DNA of 64,000 nt from an uncultured Saccharospirillaceae bacterium. GTDB taxonomy: Bacteria > Pseudomonadota > Gammaproteobacteria > Pseudomonadales > Oceanobacteraceae. The translations under genes were made by a program, and so were the position numbers. Positions 53,998 through 62,553 of this stretch are shown in pieces. The notes below the pieces were generated by a model. It made no database searches, was not told the DNA's origin, and saw only the letters and a program-made list of their open reading frames with translations. The first letter of the stretch is position 1. The number at the start of each line of letters is the position of its first letter. The stretch covers positions 1 through 64,000 of the forward strand of contig CANMOZ010000016.1 of NCBI GenBank assembly GCA_947499545.1, in the 5' to 3' direction.

Positions 53998-55146
53998 GTG
54001 TCTGAGCAGTACGCAAACCGTCAGCAGGTACAAGCGCCTGATCTGCCTTTGGTGATCGTGGGATCGGGTCTCGCGGGTTATACCCTTGTCAGAGAATTTC
54101 GCAAGCTCGATGCCGAGCATCCTATTATTCTGATCACCCAGAGTGACGGATCTTTTTATCCGAAGCCACAATTGTCGGCCGCACTTGGCAACCAAAAATC
54201 AGCGGATCAGTTGGTCATGAAATCGGCGGCTGAAATGGCAGACAGCCTTGGGATTGAAATCCGAACGCAGGAACGCGTGCTATCCATCGATTCAAATCGT
54301 AAGTGCCTGCACTTGACGCAAGAAGAGATCCCTTTTGGGCGCTTGGTACTGGCTATGGGAGCAGAGCCAAGAGAGCTTAAAGAAGCAATGAATGCAATTT
54401 CGGTTAATCAGCTAGCGGATTATCGACGTTTTCGTGAAACCTTAACTCAAGCGTCAGGCGTTACCATCATTGGGACGGGATTAGTTGGCTGTGAATTTGC
54501 GTATGATTTGGCTAGAAGTGGTCATTCTGTTCGGCTTTGGGGAGCTGAGGATCGTATTTTGCAGCGATTCCTCCCTGAAGAACCTGCTAGAGCCTTGGAA
54601 AAAGCACTTGAGGATTTGGGCGTTCAAATCAGTACAGCTTCCAAGCAACCCTTGGCAGATGTGGTATCAGAGGCTCAAACCGCAAACCGAATGTTATTAA
54701 CATCCATTGGGTTAGAGGTAGATAAACGTCTTGCAGAAACGGCTGGTCTTCGATGCCGTAGAGGCATTTGCGTTGATCAACGGTTTCAAACATCGGTATC
54801 CGACATTTTTGCGATTGGGGATTGTGCTGAAGTAGGGAACACCTTGTATCAGTATATCCAGCCTATTACCTCGCAAGCGCGGACGTTAGCACAGATACTG
54901 TCAGGAACGGATACACATTGGGAAACTGATTGGTGGCCTGTGACCATCAAATTGCCAGGTAACCCAATGATTTTTATGCCGCCTGCAGGAGCCCAAGGCT
55001 CCTGGGAACAAGAAGGCTCGGCATTAGATTTGAAAGGCGTGTTTGTGGATGATAACGGCAAGGCTTCTGGAGCCTACTTATTGGGTCAGCATGTGAAAGA
55101 GCGCGCTTCAATACTGGCGTTGCTTAAAGAACAACAAACAGCCTAA
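53998..55146 (+). CDS. rubB: Rubredoxin-NAD(+) reductase
   Basis: 382 residues from a GTG with AAGGGG eight bases upstream. FAD motif IVGSGLAGYTLVREF, NAD motif ITIIGTGLVGCEFAYDLARSGHSV-like (positions about 155-175), and the second FAD motif DIFAIGDCAEVG. It passes electrons from NADH to the rubredoxin directly upstream. No alkB was seen in the window. Confidence 0.96.
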   Translation: MSEQYANRQQVQAPDLPLVIVGSGLAGYTLVREFRKLDAEHPIILITQSDGSFYPKPQLSAALGNQKSADQLVMKSAAEMADSLGIEIRTQERVLSIDSNRKCLHLTQEEIPFGRLVLAMGAEPRELKEAMNAISVNQLADYRRFRETLTQASGVTIIGTGLVGCEFAYDLARSGHSVRLWGAEDRILQRFLPEEPARALEKALEDLGVQISTASKQPLADVVSEAQTANRMLLTSIGLEVDKRLAETAGLRCRRGICVDQRFQTSVSDIFAIGDCAEVGNTLYQYIQPITSQARTLAQILSGTDTHWETDWWPVTIKLPGNPMIFMPPAGAQGSWEQEGSALDLKGVFVDDNGKASGAYLLGQHVKERASILALLKEQQTA

Positions 55147-55161
55147 GATTAAACCCCTAAC

Positions 55162-55223
55162 AGAGTGCGTGAACATCGAACAGCGCACTCTTATGCCGAT
55201 GCGAACAGCATCGGTCTTTCATT
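55162..55223 (+). terminator. Tandem hairpins between rubB and the HU gene
   Basis: The first stem is AGAGTGCG/CGCACTCT (55162-55191). The second is CCGATGC-gaaca-GCATCGG (55196-55214) followed by TCTTTCATTT. The second looks like a terminator of rubredoxin transcripts; it may alternatively be a leader structure of the HU mRNA. Confidence 0.7.
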
Positions 55224-55243
55224 TATGCAAGGAGGCATACATT

Positions 55244-55516
55244 ATGCGCAAACCGGATTTGGCTGCCGCAATCGCTGATCAGGCCGACATTTCAAAAGAC
55301 AAAGCGAACGAAGTGATTAACATCTTGCTAGACTCGATTGCGGATGCGGTACGCCAAGATGATACCGTCAACCTCATAGGCTTTGGTTCTTTTGTTAGAC
55401 GCGAACGTGCAGCTCGTATGGGTAAAAACCCTCAAACAGGTGAAGCGATTGAGATTGCAGCCAGCAAAACGGTTGTCTTTAAGCCAGGTAAAGCTTTAAA
55501 AGATGCTGTGAATGGG
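55244..55516 (+). CDS. hup: DNA-binding protein HU
   Basis: 90 residues from the ATG at 55244 (AAGGAGG upstream). MRKPDLAAAIADQADISK, LIGFGSFVRRERAARMGKNPQTGEAI, the DNA-intercalating Pro in KNPQTG and AASKTVVFKPGKAL. A nucleoid protein dimer that bends DNA. The end is followed by a long structured leader-like region. The stop codon follows directly at 55517-55519. Confidence 0.97.
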
Positions 55517-55519
55517 TAA

Positions 55520-55817
55520 GAAAAACAGACTGGTTTCTAAATAAGGATCATTTTCTTAACAGGCTGCAATTCAGTGGGAGGGTACCTCCGGAGTAGTATG
55601 CAGCCCAAAAAGTGAAGAGTTACCCCTCACAATTCCCTTTTCATTTTGGTTTTTTTATTTAATTTGCAAGCAACATGCAATCCATGACGATTGCCGGATT
55701 TCCTTTGAAGGTGTTAATTAAATTGACTGCCCTATTAACAGAAGGCGTCTTCGGGGTTATGATGCCAGCGCATTCAATCCAAATAATGCTTATTAAATGG
55801 TCATGCTAGGAGGATAG
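55520..55817. other. Intergenic region with a nested hairpin
   Basis: GGCTGCA (55562-55568) pairs with TGCAGCC (55599-55605); inside it GGAGG-gta-CCTCC (55577-55589) forms a second stem. No T-run follows. About 210 further AT-rich bases lead to the next gene. Confidence 0.7.
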
Positions 55818-56192
55818 GTGATCAAACTTAAACTGATTCTTTGGTTTCTTGGACGGTTGCTATCTAAGGCGTCCAAGACTAATACAGACTTACAAGCCTA
55901 CTTAGGTAATAAAGAACTGGTTTTTCAACTGCAAACCGTTTCTGGCGCTGGTAGGCGATTCTGTGTTAAGGGTCAGAGGGTCACCAGTGCAGCAGGGTTA
56001 GCGTCAGCACCCACCTTTGCGGTGGTGTTTAAAGATGCCAAGGTGGCGTGTGATATTTTAACATCGAAGGATCGCAATGCATTCTTGCGGGGCATACAGG
56101 ATAAAGATGTTCAGCTTGAAGGAAATATGCAGGAAGTCATGTGGTTTCAGGGCATGATGAAATATCTAAGACCCAGGAAACCGAAAACTTAA
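55818..56192 (+). CDS. SCP2 sterol-binding-like domain protein
   Basis: 124 residues from a GTG with AGGAGG five bases upstream. The single SCP2-like domain: LQAYLGNKELVFQLQTVSGAGRRFCVKGQRV, APTFAVVFKDAKVACDILTSKDRNAFLRGIQDKDVQLEGN, MMKYLRP. Such domains bind lipids in a hydrophobic cavity. No signal. A possible lipid-handling protein; pathway unknown. Confidence 0.8.
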   Translation: MIKLKLILWFLGRLLSKASKTNTDLQAYLGNKELVFQLQTVSGAGRRFCVKGQRVTSAAGLASAPTFAVVFKDAKVACDILTSKDRNAFLRGIQDKDVQLEGNMQEVMWFQGMMKYLRPRKPKT

Positions 56193-56298
56193 GCGGTGTT
56201 TATAGCGATTGCGTGCTGCTTATAAGAAGCTTGTAATCGCTATAAACGCATATTGGGCCGTGCAGTGGGGGTTACCTCGTGGCAGGAGGAGTGAACGT

Positions 56299-57597
56299 AT
56301 GAATTTAACCAAGCGCATTTTAATTGCGATGGCAGCAGCGATCGTATTGGGCGTCATTGTGAATCTGACCGCTTCAGAAGGTTCTGGGTTTCACCAGTTT
56401 ATCAATGACTACTTGATCAATGGGCTGTTGTTAATCGTTGGCAAGGCATTTGTCGCAGGTTTAAAAGTGATGGTGGTGCCCTTGGTATTCGTCTCATTGG
56501 TATGTGGAACAGCATCCTTGAATGATACGAGTCGATTGGGACGATACAGCGTTAAAACGATAGGGCTGTACCTTGGAACTACCGCTGTTGCATTAGCGAT
56601 TGCAGTAACAGCCGCGCTCATTATTCAACCAGGCGCCGGGATTGAAAAAACCACCGAATTGGCTTTCCAAGGGAAAGAAGCAACACCTTTTGCACAAGTG
56701 ATCATTGACATGTTCCCGACCAACCCCATTCAAGCAATGGCGGACGGTAAAATGTTGCAAATTATCTTGTTCGCAATCTTGCTTGGCTTCTCTATTAGTC
56801 ATTCGGGTGAACCGGGCCGCCGCGTTGCCAACACCTTTAACGATTGGAATGAAGTCGTCCTGAAACTGGTTGCAGTAATCATGCATTTCGCACCCTATGG
56901 TGTGTTTGCACTCTTGTTTAATACCGTTGCCAAAGAAGGCTTCAGCGAGATCGTTGCCCTAGGTGCTTACTTCTTCACGGTGATTGGAGTTCTGTTGGTT
57001 CATGCGTTGGTTGTTTACCCTGCTCTATTGTCTGTGATGGCGGGTGTGAATCCATTAACGTTCTTGAAAAAAGTGCGCGGAGTTCAAACATTTGCATTCA
57101 GCACGGCTTCAAGTGGCGCGACGATCCCTGTTACCTTAAGAACAGCCGAAGAACGTTTGGGTGTGAAGAACTCTTTAGCTTCCTTTACTGTTCCGTTAGG
57201 GGCAACCATCAATATGGATGGCACTGCAATCATGCAAGGGGTTGCGACGGTTTTCATCGCCCAAATGTACGGCGTGGACCTCGGCTTGATGGGTATTTTA
57301 ACCGTCATCGCAACAGCTACCCTGGCTTCTGTTGGAACGGCGGGTGTGCCTTCTGCAGGCTTGGTCATGTTGTCCATGGTCCTCACTCAGGTTAATTTGC
57401 CGGTTGAAGCCATTGCATTAATCATGGGCGTTGACCGTTTGTTGGATATGACCCGTACTGCTGTAAATGTAACCGGTGATTTGGCTGTTACAACGACGGT
57501 TGCTAAGTGGGAAGGCGTATTAGATGAAGCCACTTTTAACGATCCTAAAGCGGGTGAGTTAGAAGCGGATGATGAATCCTCAGTGAAATCGAGTTAA
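56299..57597 (+). CDS. Dicarboxylate/amino acid:cation symporter (DAACS family)
   Basis: 432 residues from the ATG at 56299 (AGGAGG about nine bases upstream; 30 upstream codons open without need). Eight helices and two re-entrant loops: FSTASSGATIPVTLRTAEERLGV, FTVPLGATINMDGTAIMQGV, GTAGVPSAGLVMLSMVL, MGVDRLLDMTRTAVNVTGD. Takes up glutamate/aspartate or C4-dicarboxylates with Na+ or H+. A strong terminator follows. Confidence 0.95.
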   Translation: MNLTKRILIAMAAAIVLGVIVNLTASEGSGFHQFINDYLINGLLLIVGKAFVAGLKVMVVPLVFVSLVCGTASLNDTSRLGRYSVKTIGLYLGTTAVALAIAVTAALIIQPGAGIEKTTELAFQGKEATPFAQVIIDMFPTNPIQAMADGKMLQIILFAILLGFSISHSGEPGRRVANTFNDWNEVVLKLVAVIMHFAPYGVFALLFNTVAKEGFSEIVALGAYFFTVIGVLLVHALVVYPALLSVMAGVNPLTFLKKVRGVQTFAFSTASSGATIPVTLRTAEERLGVKNSLASFTVPLGATINMDGTAIMQGVATVFIAQMYGVDLGLMGILTVIATATLASVGTAGVPSAGLVMLSMVLTQVNLPVEAIALIMGVDRLLDMTRTAVNVTGDLAVTTTVAKWEGVLDEATFNDPKAGELEADDESSVKSS

Positions 57598-57641
57598 TCA
57601 ACTCGAAAGTTAATTGGCCTGACATGCTCAGACCAACAAAC

Positions 57642-57670
57642 AAACCGGGGCGGATTGTCCCGGTTTTTTT
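57642..57670 (+). terminator. Terminator of the symporter gene
   Basis: AAACCGGG (57642-57649) pairs with CCCGGTTT (57659-57666), followed by TTTT. Confidence 0.9.
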
Positions 57671-57822
57671 ATCTAAAGAAAAGTAAAAATGTTTTAGCGT
57701 CTAATGTTAAATCCTGAAAATTTTATAGGTGATATCAGTTAATCTTGCAAATTCAACCATATAAAGATTAGCTTCCTAGCGTCGTAAGGATACGACGAAT
57801 ATCAACAGTTAAAGGAATACAC

Positions 57823-58590
57823 ATGAATACCTGGAAGCCATATTTATTCGCAATTCTCTTAGGTCTAAGCACCTTTGCTAGCGCTGGAAAATTTGTAACC
57901 TTAGATCAATATAAAGCTCATGCCGTGGATAGTGATGGTCACCCAAGATGCATGGATAGAGGAGCAACGGCTGAATATTGCAGTTCAGAAATCAAATATG
58001 CTTTAGAGTTAAAGTTGATTGATCAAACGACGGCTAATTGGGGAAATGCTAACGGTTACTATCCTATTATTAATCGGCATGGAGAGATTGATTCAATTTG
58101 CAAATGCGGTTGTTTTGCAGCTGATACGCTGATCAAGACAGCAACAGGTGATATTGCCGTGAATCAGCTTTCGGCTAAGGATCAGGTAATCACCTTGTCA
58201 TCAGCGGCTAGAATGACAGACTTATCATTCCAAGACAGCCTTATTAAAAGCACAACATCAGGTGCAGAAGCTTCTTTGCTTTATCACTTCACTTTATCAA
58301 ATGCGAGCGCACTCAAGCTAACACAGCATCATGGCGTGTTACTTTCTAATGGAAGAATGACAACGGCAAAAGAGTTAACGATAAAAGATGAACTGGTAAC
58401 GGCTACAGGTGAATTCGTTCAAATTGATAGAATTGAGCGAATAAAAGCAGATGGGGCTGTATACAATTTTGAAGTTAAGAATGATTTACCTGTTGAGCAT
58501 ATTGTCATTGCAAATGGCATTCTGGTGGGTGAGGTTGCCTGGCAGAATCAATACACCCAATATCTAAACCAAATTACATTAAGAATGTAA
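57823..58590 (+). CDS. Secreted Hint-domain (hedgehog/intein-type) protein
   Basis: 255 residues. Signal FAILLGLSTFASA|GK. A short N-terminal domain (about 22-95) with Cys43 and Cys53, then a Hint domain: the nucleophile Cys97 in CGCFAADTLIKTATGDI, the block-B T167xxH170 in LKLTQHHGVLL, and the final strands YNFEVKNDLPVEHIVIANGILVGE. The usual C-terminal His-Asn is replaced by Gly-Glu, so it should make the thioester but not the intein-type Asn cleavage. It would act like bacterial hedgehog-type Hint: cutting off the N-terminal part. GGAAT stands before the ATG. First of three exported genes in an AT-rich stretch. Confidence 0.85.
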   Translation: MNTWKPYLFAILLGLSTFASAGKFVTLDQYKAHAVDSDGHPRCMDRGATAEYCSSEIKYALELKLIDQTTANWGNANGYYPIINRHGEIDSICKCGCFAADTLIKTATGDIAVNQLSAKDQVITLSSAARMTDLSFQDSLIKSTTSGAEASLLYHFTLSNASALKLTQHHGVLLSNGRMTTAKELTIKDELVTATGEFVQIDRIERIKADGAVYNFEVKNDLPVEHIVIANGILVGEVAWQNQYTQYLNQITLRM

Positions 58591-58677
58591 TGATATAAGT
58601 ACAATTTAAGCATTAAGCTAAGAAAAATATAACGGATAGCTTGATGCCCTTTGCTAACAATAAATAAGGATAATTAA

Positions 58678-60093
58678 ATGCTAAAGTTCCTCACGCTTTG
58701 TACAGCGATGACTTTGTCGGGGTGTGGTATTGCGATGTCATCGCCACCGGATGATGAATCATCGAGTTCAAATGGGGTTTATGGTCGAGCGAAATTAACC
58801 GATTTAGCGGTGCCAAACCCTCTTATCCAAGCCATGGCCAATAATATTTCGGACCAATACGTTGATCGTTTAAAAGCCGTTAATTGCCAAGATCCATCAG
58901 AGCAATATGGAAATTGCGAGTTACAAGAACGCGATTTTAATAGTGGTCAGTTTGACGCTGAAAAGGGTAATAAAGAAAGAGTATTGATCTGGGATCTTGC
59001 TGGGATTGAATATAAAGCCGTTGCTCGTTATAGAAGTCGTGTGAAAGGCTTGTATGAAATTGAAGCGGGGCAGGGCGTTGTCGAATGGAACCCAAGGGTA
59101 ACATTACCTAAGATTGTTTGGGAGTTATTAGATCATATTGATAGCAATGATTTTATGCCAGCTGCGGCGTTTGAGCGTTTGGATTCGGCATTAATAAATG
59201 CAGCTGGAGATTTTATTGATTCGACAGGTCACGGGGGTATGGTTGCCAATTATTTGTTTGAATATAATCCAAATGCACAATTTGTTTACTTGCGTGGATT
59301 TGATTTAGAAAACAAATTTGCAGACTCTTTTTGCGAGGACAGAGATGCATTTCATCAAGACATGAATTTGGTTGCCAATCAGTTAAGTCACATATTGCAA
59401 AAACATTCGATCCGCTATGTTAATATATCGGGTGGCCATACTCTGTCAGGTATGAGAGATTTTTGGAGGAAAAATTGCGCTGGTGCTTCCCAGGAATATG
59501 AACTGAAAAATCGATTGAGTGCAATTAAACAAGTTTATGATGTGTTAATGAATTCCGACGGGGTCATGGCGTTCCAAGCGAGTGCTGATATTTCATCAAG
59601 AAGTGAATATCCCATTGAGACCAGTAATGGTTATAATAATCGATTGTTGGTGGGTCATTTAGCTGTTTTGGATGCTAACGTTGATGAAAATGGCTATCCG
59701 CTTGATGCCAATAAAGTAGTAGCATTGCCGAGTTTGTATTACCAATCTGAGCCATGGACGGATGTCTTTATAAATTCTGGGGTTGAGCCATCAAGACCGC
59801 ATGATTTTAATAAAACCCCTTTAATGCAAACCAGTCAGGCTGGATTTTCATTTTTCCCGATAACCCGAAGTTACCCATCTTGGATGACCCCTATAGCTTT
59901 GTCTACGGCTATTTATATTAGAAAACATGATTTTAGTCATCTGCCTTTTGATAATAACCTTATCCAGAAAATAAAAAACAAATTAGTCCCTGATGGTTGT
60001 AATCGATTCAGTTCAGGCAAATGCAAGATCCAAGATCCATTGAGATATAAAAAGCAAGATTTGTTTTTTGAGAACTATTTGATTAGTCCTTGA
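58678..60093 (+). CDS. Divergent subtilisin-like (S8) lipoprotein
   Basis: 471 residues. Lipobox LSGC at residue 16 after a short signal, then a Ser/Asp-rich tether. A subtilase order of catalytic motifs is visible: Asp106 in RVLIWDLAG, His185 in DSTGHGGMVAN, followed by NPNAQFVYLRGFD as the next strand, YVNISGGH like the family's VINMSLG, and Ser401 in PSWMTPIALSTA equivalent to GTSMATP. The oxyanion Asn region is not clearly conserved. Weak overall similarity, so activity is uncertain. Outer-membrane anchored by inference. It is 87 bases downstream of the Hint gene. Confidence 0.7.
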   Translation: MLKFLTLCTAMTLSGCGIAMSSPPDDESSSSNGVYGRAKLTDLAVPNPLIQAMANNISDQYVDRLKAVNCQDPSEQYGNCELQERDFNSGQFDAEKGNKERVLIWDLAGIEYKAVARYRSRVKGLYEIEAGQGVVEWNPRVTLPKIVWELLDHIDSNDFMPAAAFERLDSALINAAGDFIDSTGHGGMVANYLFEYNPNAQFVYLRGFDLENKFADSFCEDRDAFHQDMNLVANQLSHILQKHSIRYVNISGGHTLSGMRDFWRKNCAGASQEYELKNRLSAIKQVYDVLMNSDGVMAFQASADISSRSEYPIETSNGYNNRLLVGHLAVLDANVDENGYPLDANKVVALPSLYYQSEPWTDVFINSGVEPSRPHDFNKTPLMQTSQAGFSFFPITRSYPSWMTPIALSTAIYIRKHDFSHLPFDNNLIQKIKNKLVPDGCNRFSSGKCKIQDPLRYKKQDLFFENYLISP

Positions 60094-60157
60094 ATAATTA
60101 ATCTGTTGTAAAAATATGAGTAAGGGAAATGTTGATTAGCATGGAAGCTAGAAACAA

Positions 60158-60748
60158 ATGAAAAGAAAGTGCAAACAATCTTGTGCGTTTATTATTGCTA
60201 TGAGTGTGATGATGAGTGCCGCTGCATACGAAGATGGGCCCTATGGGAGTGGCGGTTGGAGATATAAGTTTAAAGCATCCGATTTAGAAATAATGAATGA
60301 CAGAGCCCATTTTGATGGGACCTGGATTCAGGTGCCACGAGAGCCCTGGTACTACGGTCGTTGTGTTATCAAGGCGCCTGATATACCTATTTTCCATGAT
60401 GATGGAAAAGCAGATGTATTTATTCAAGTAAGCTCTCAGTGGGTTGGGTTTATTGATCTCAATGCAGAATCTGATGTAGAGCTATTTAGAGTAAGAGCCT
60501 ATACCCCTTCCGATCAATATGCGAAGTTTGAATACATGCATACTGGATTAATGAAGAAAACCATTGATTACTATTCTGAGGAAGGTATTCCACACTACTA
60601 TGCACGTACGATGGGTACTTACACCTTGCCAATGATGCAAATCGATGTTCGTCAAGGTGAGGTATTAGGTGTGGAAATATGCCGAATCGCAGCAGGGGGC
60701 ACGAATACGATAAAATCCATTCAAGTTCACACTTACCCGACTGAGTAA
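60158..60748 (+). CDS. Secreted protein of unknown function
   Basis: 196 residues with signal IIAMSVMMSAAA|YE. Strand-rich and aromatic: GGWRYKFKASDLEI, GTWIQVPREPWYYGRCVIKA, VFIQVSSQWVGFIDLNAESDVELFRV, LGVEICRIAAGG. Two Cys (GRCV and EICR) may form a disulphide. It is 64 bases after the subtilase-like gene, probably in the same transcript, and a bidirectional terminator follows. Not recognised as a family. Confidence 0.7.
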   Translation: MKRKCKQSCAFIIAMSVMMSAAAYEDGPYGSGGWRYKFKASDLEIMNDRAHFDGTWIQVPREPWYYGRCVIKAPDIPIFHDDGKADVFIQVSSQWVGFIDLNAESDVELFRVRAYTPSDQYAKFEYMHTGLMKKTIDYYSEEGIPHYYARTMGTYTLPMMQIDVRQGEVLGVEICRIAAGGTNTIKSIQVHTYPTE

Positions 60749-60755
60749 AATAAAA

Positions 60756-60784
60756 AAGGGCTAACTTATTTCAAGCTAGCCCTT
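60756..60784. terminator. Bidirectional terminator
   Basis: AAGGGCTA (60756-60763) and TAGCCCTT (60777-60784) enclose a smaller CTT/AAG stem. On the minus strand TTTTTTATTTT follows. It separates the secreted cluster from the HDOD gene. Confidence 0.88.
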
Positions 60785-60812
60785 AATCATACAATATTAA
60801 ACGCTTCCCTTG

Positions 60813-62201
60813 TTAGGTACGATCCATCTGAATCACCATCGCATTAAGTGCCTCTTCATTTTCTTGAAGTTTCTCAAGTGCATTTTCGATGGTCCCTTCA
60901 GGTAACTGCAACTCGTCGTATGCGTCTTCATTTGCAATGACAGCCATACCATCGCCGATACCAATGGATTGTAATTGACATAAAGACAGATTCAGAAGTT
61001 TTGACAGGATGGCATGCTCCCCATCGTAATAAGGGTGGTTTTGGTAACGGAGTGCAACACATAGTGGCTGAGGTAGGTGCCACTGTTTAAACAGCCCGCT
61101 GGCCAGTTGCTCCCGAGTAATGCCCAAAAGGTGCTTTTCTAAACAGGCGCGTGGTACGCACGGATTGGCTTCAATATGTCGGCACAGCATGTCGAACATA
61201 GGAGGGAAGACATGAGCCAGCACCAGATAGCCAAAATTATGCAATAAACCGCTTAGATAACAGAGCCCGGGTGGAGGCCTAACAGAGCTTGGAATTTTTT
61301 TGCCAATCTCGGACGCCAAGTGCGCCATGTAAACGGCTTTTTTCCAATAGGGTGTGTAACCATAAGGGCCGTCTCGAGGAACACTCAAGTCTCTACCGAG
61401 CGCCAACCCGAGCGAAAGATTAATCACTAAATCAAACCCTAATACTCTAATCACGGCATCTTGAATGGATTCAATGGAGCTGGAAACGCCGTAGTAGGGC
61501 GAATTAGCCCAGCTGATGACTTGTGCTGCAAGAGAAGGATCTCGTTCTATGATGCCGGCAAGCTGTCTTGTCTCTGCATCAGGCTTCATGCGTAAATGAA
61601 TGATTTCATTTGCAATTTCTGGAAGCGGTGGCACATCAAGCGTTTCATCCAGACGTTGTTTGATTCGCATAGACGTAAATCGACTCACGCTGTTATTCAC
61701 CATTTTCAAATCAGCTTCTTGCCAATGATCAATGGGGATGCTGAGTTCTGGTAGCGGAGTGGCAATCTTTTTTATTTCGCTGTCTTTGATGAGCTTGCGG
61801 AAATCTTCTTGGCTGACTTCCAATAGATGTTCGCCATCAAGATGAAGGGACACTCTCTCGGGTTTTAGTAGCTGTTCGTCAATCCAGGTTTCGAATCCCG
61901 TTAACTGAGGCAATGCAGGCAGGCTCTCAATGTCGGGGGCAATTTTTTTGGCAATACCTTTTAACACACTGGGCTCTAGTGCTTGAAAGTGCCTTTTGGT
62001 GACTTGGAAAAGCTGTTGAAGATCAATAAACCCATTGGAAGGCACCATGAACTGCAATCGTTCCCGCCCATCCGTCAGGATGATAAGTTGCGCTTCATTA
62101 TCTTTACCTAAATTGGTTACTTGGCGCTGCTTGACGTTAATGGTCGAAACATCCACCTCATTTGCGATGAGTACTGCTTCTACTGGATGTGGAATACTCA
62201 T
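60813..62201 (-). CDS. YbaK-HDOD signalling protein
   Basis: 462 residues from the ATG at 62201, which has AAAGGAGAGG just upstream; an ATG six codons earlier is also possible. Residues 1-150 resemble the YbaK/ProX aminoacyl-tRNA deacylase fold (IPHPVEAVLIANEVDVSTINV, FMVPSNGFIDLQQLFQVTKR). The HDOD domain follows: LPPLP-like VPPLPEIANEIIHLRM, IIERDPSLAAQVISWANSPY, IQDAVIRVLGFDLVINLSLGLAL, YLSGLLHNFGYLVLAHVFP. HDOD proteins take part in signalling; the partner is unknown. Confidence 0.88.
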   Translation of the reverse strand: MSIPHPVEAVLIANEVDVSTINVKQRQVTNLGKDNEAQLIILTDGRERLQFMVPSNGFIDLQQLFQVTKRHFQALEPSVLKGIAKKIAPDIESLPALPQLTGFETWIDEQLLKPERVSLHLDGEHLLEVSQEDFRKLIKDSEIKKIATPLPELSIPIDHWQEADLKMVNNSVSRFTSMRIKQRLDETLDVPPLPEIANEIIHLRMKPDAETRQLAGIIERDPSLAAQVISWANSPYYGVSSSIESIQDAVIRVLGFDLVINLSLGLALGRDLSVPRDGPYGYTPYWKKAVYMAHLASEIGKKIPSSVRPPPGLCYLSGLLHNFGYLVLAHVFPPMFDMLCRHIEANPCVPRACLEKHLLGITREQLASGLFKQWHLPQPLCVALRYQNHPYYDGEHAILSKLLNLSLCQLQSIGIGDGMAVIANEDAYDELQLPEGTIENALEKLQENEEALNAMVIQMDRT

Positions 62202-62553
62202 GTCCTCTCCTTTATCCATGTTTCGACCTTTCCCTGAATCATTGTCAATTACACAACCGAGTTCATTATTATTGAGTTTTGCTCCTAAATTCGCACGGTG
62301 GCGCATTTAGCTCAGTTGATAAAGCATGATTTCCCTTGTTTACAGTGTTCCTCTAGATACTATAGATGAGCTGGCTTAGGCTAGCTTTTTAATCACTGCG
62401 TATATGTACAAAGGCGGGTATTGGCGTTATTGCTTGTCATGATTTGGATCGCAGCCGCTGTCTTAGTATTAGACGTATTTGCTACATAGAGGGTGGTTTG
62501 AGCGTGTAACTAGGCTGGATTTGTGAAAAAAATAGAATCAAATGCTTATGTAT

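Noticed and set aside
62297-62400. A complete tRNA gene
   Set aside because: The D-stem does not pair fully and no anticodon loop or GGTTCGA-type T-loop follows.
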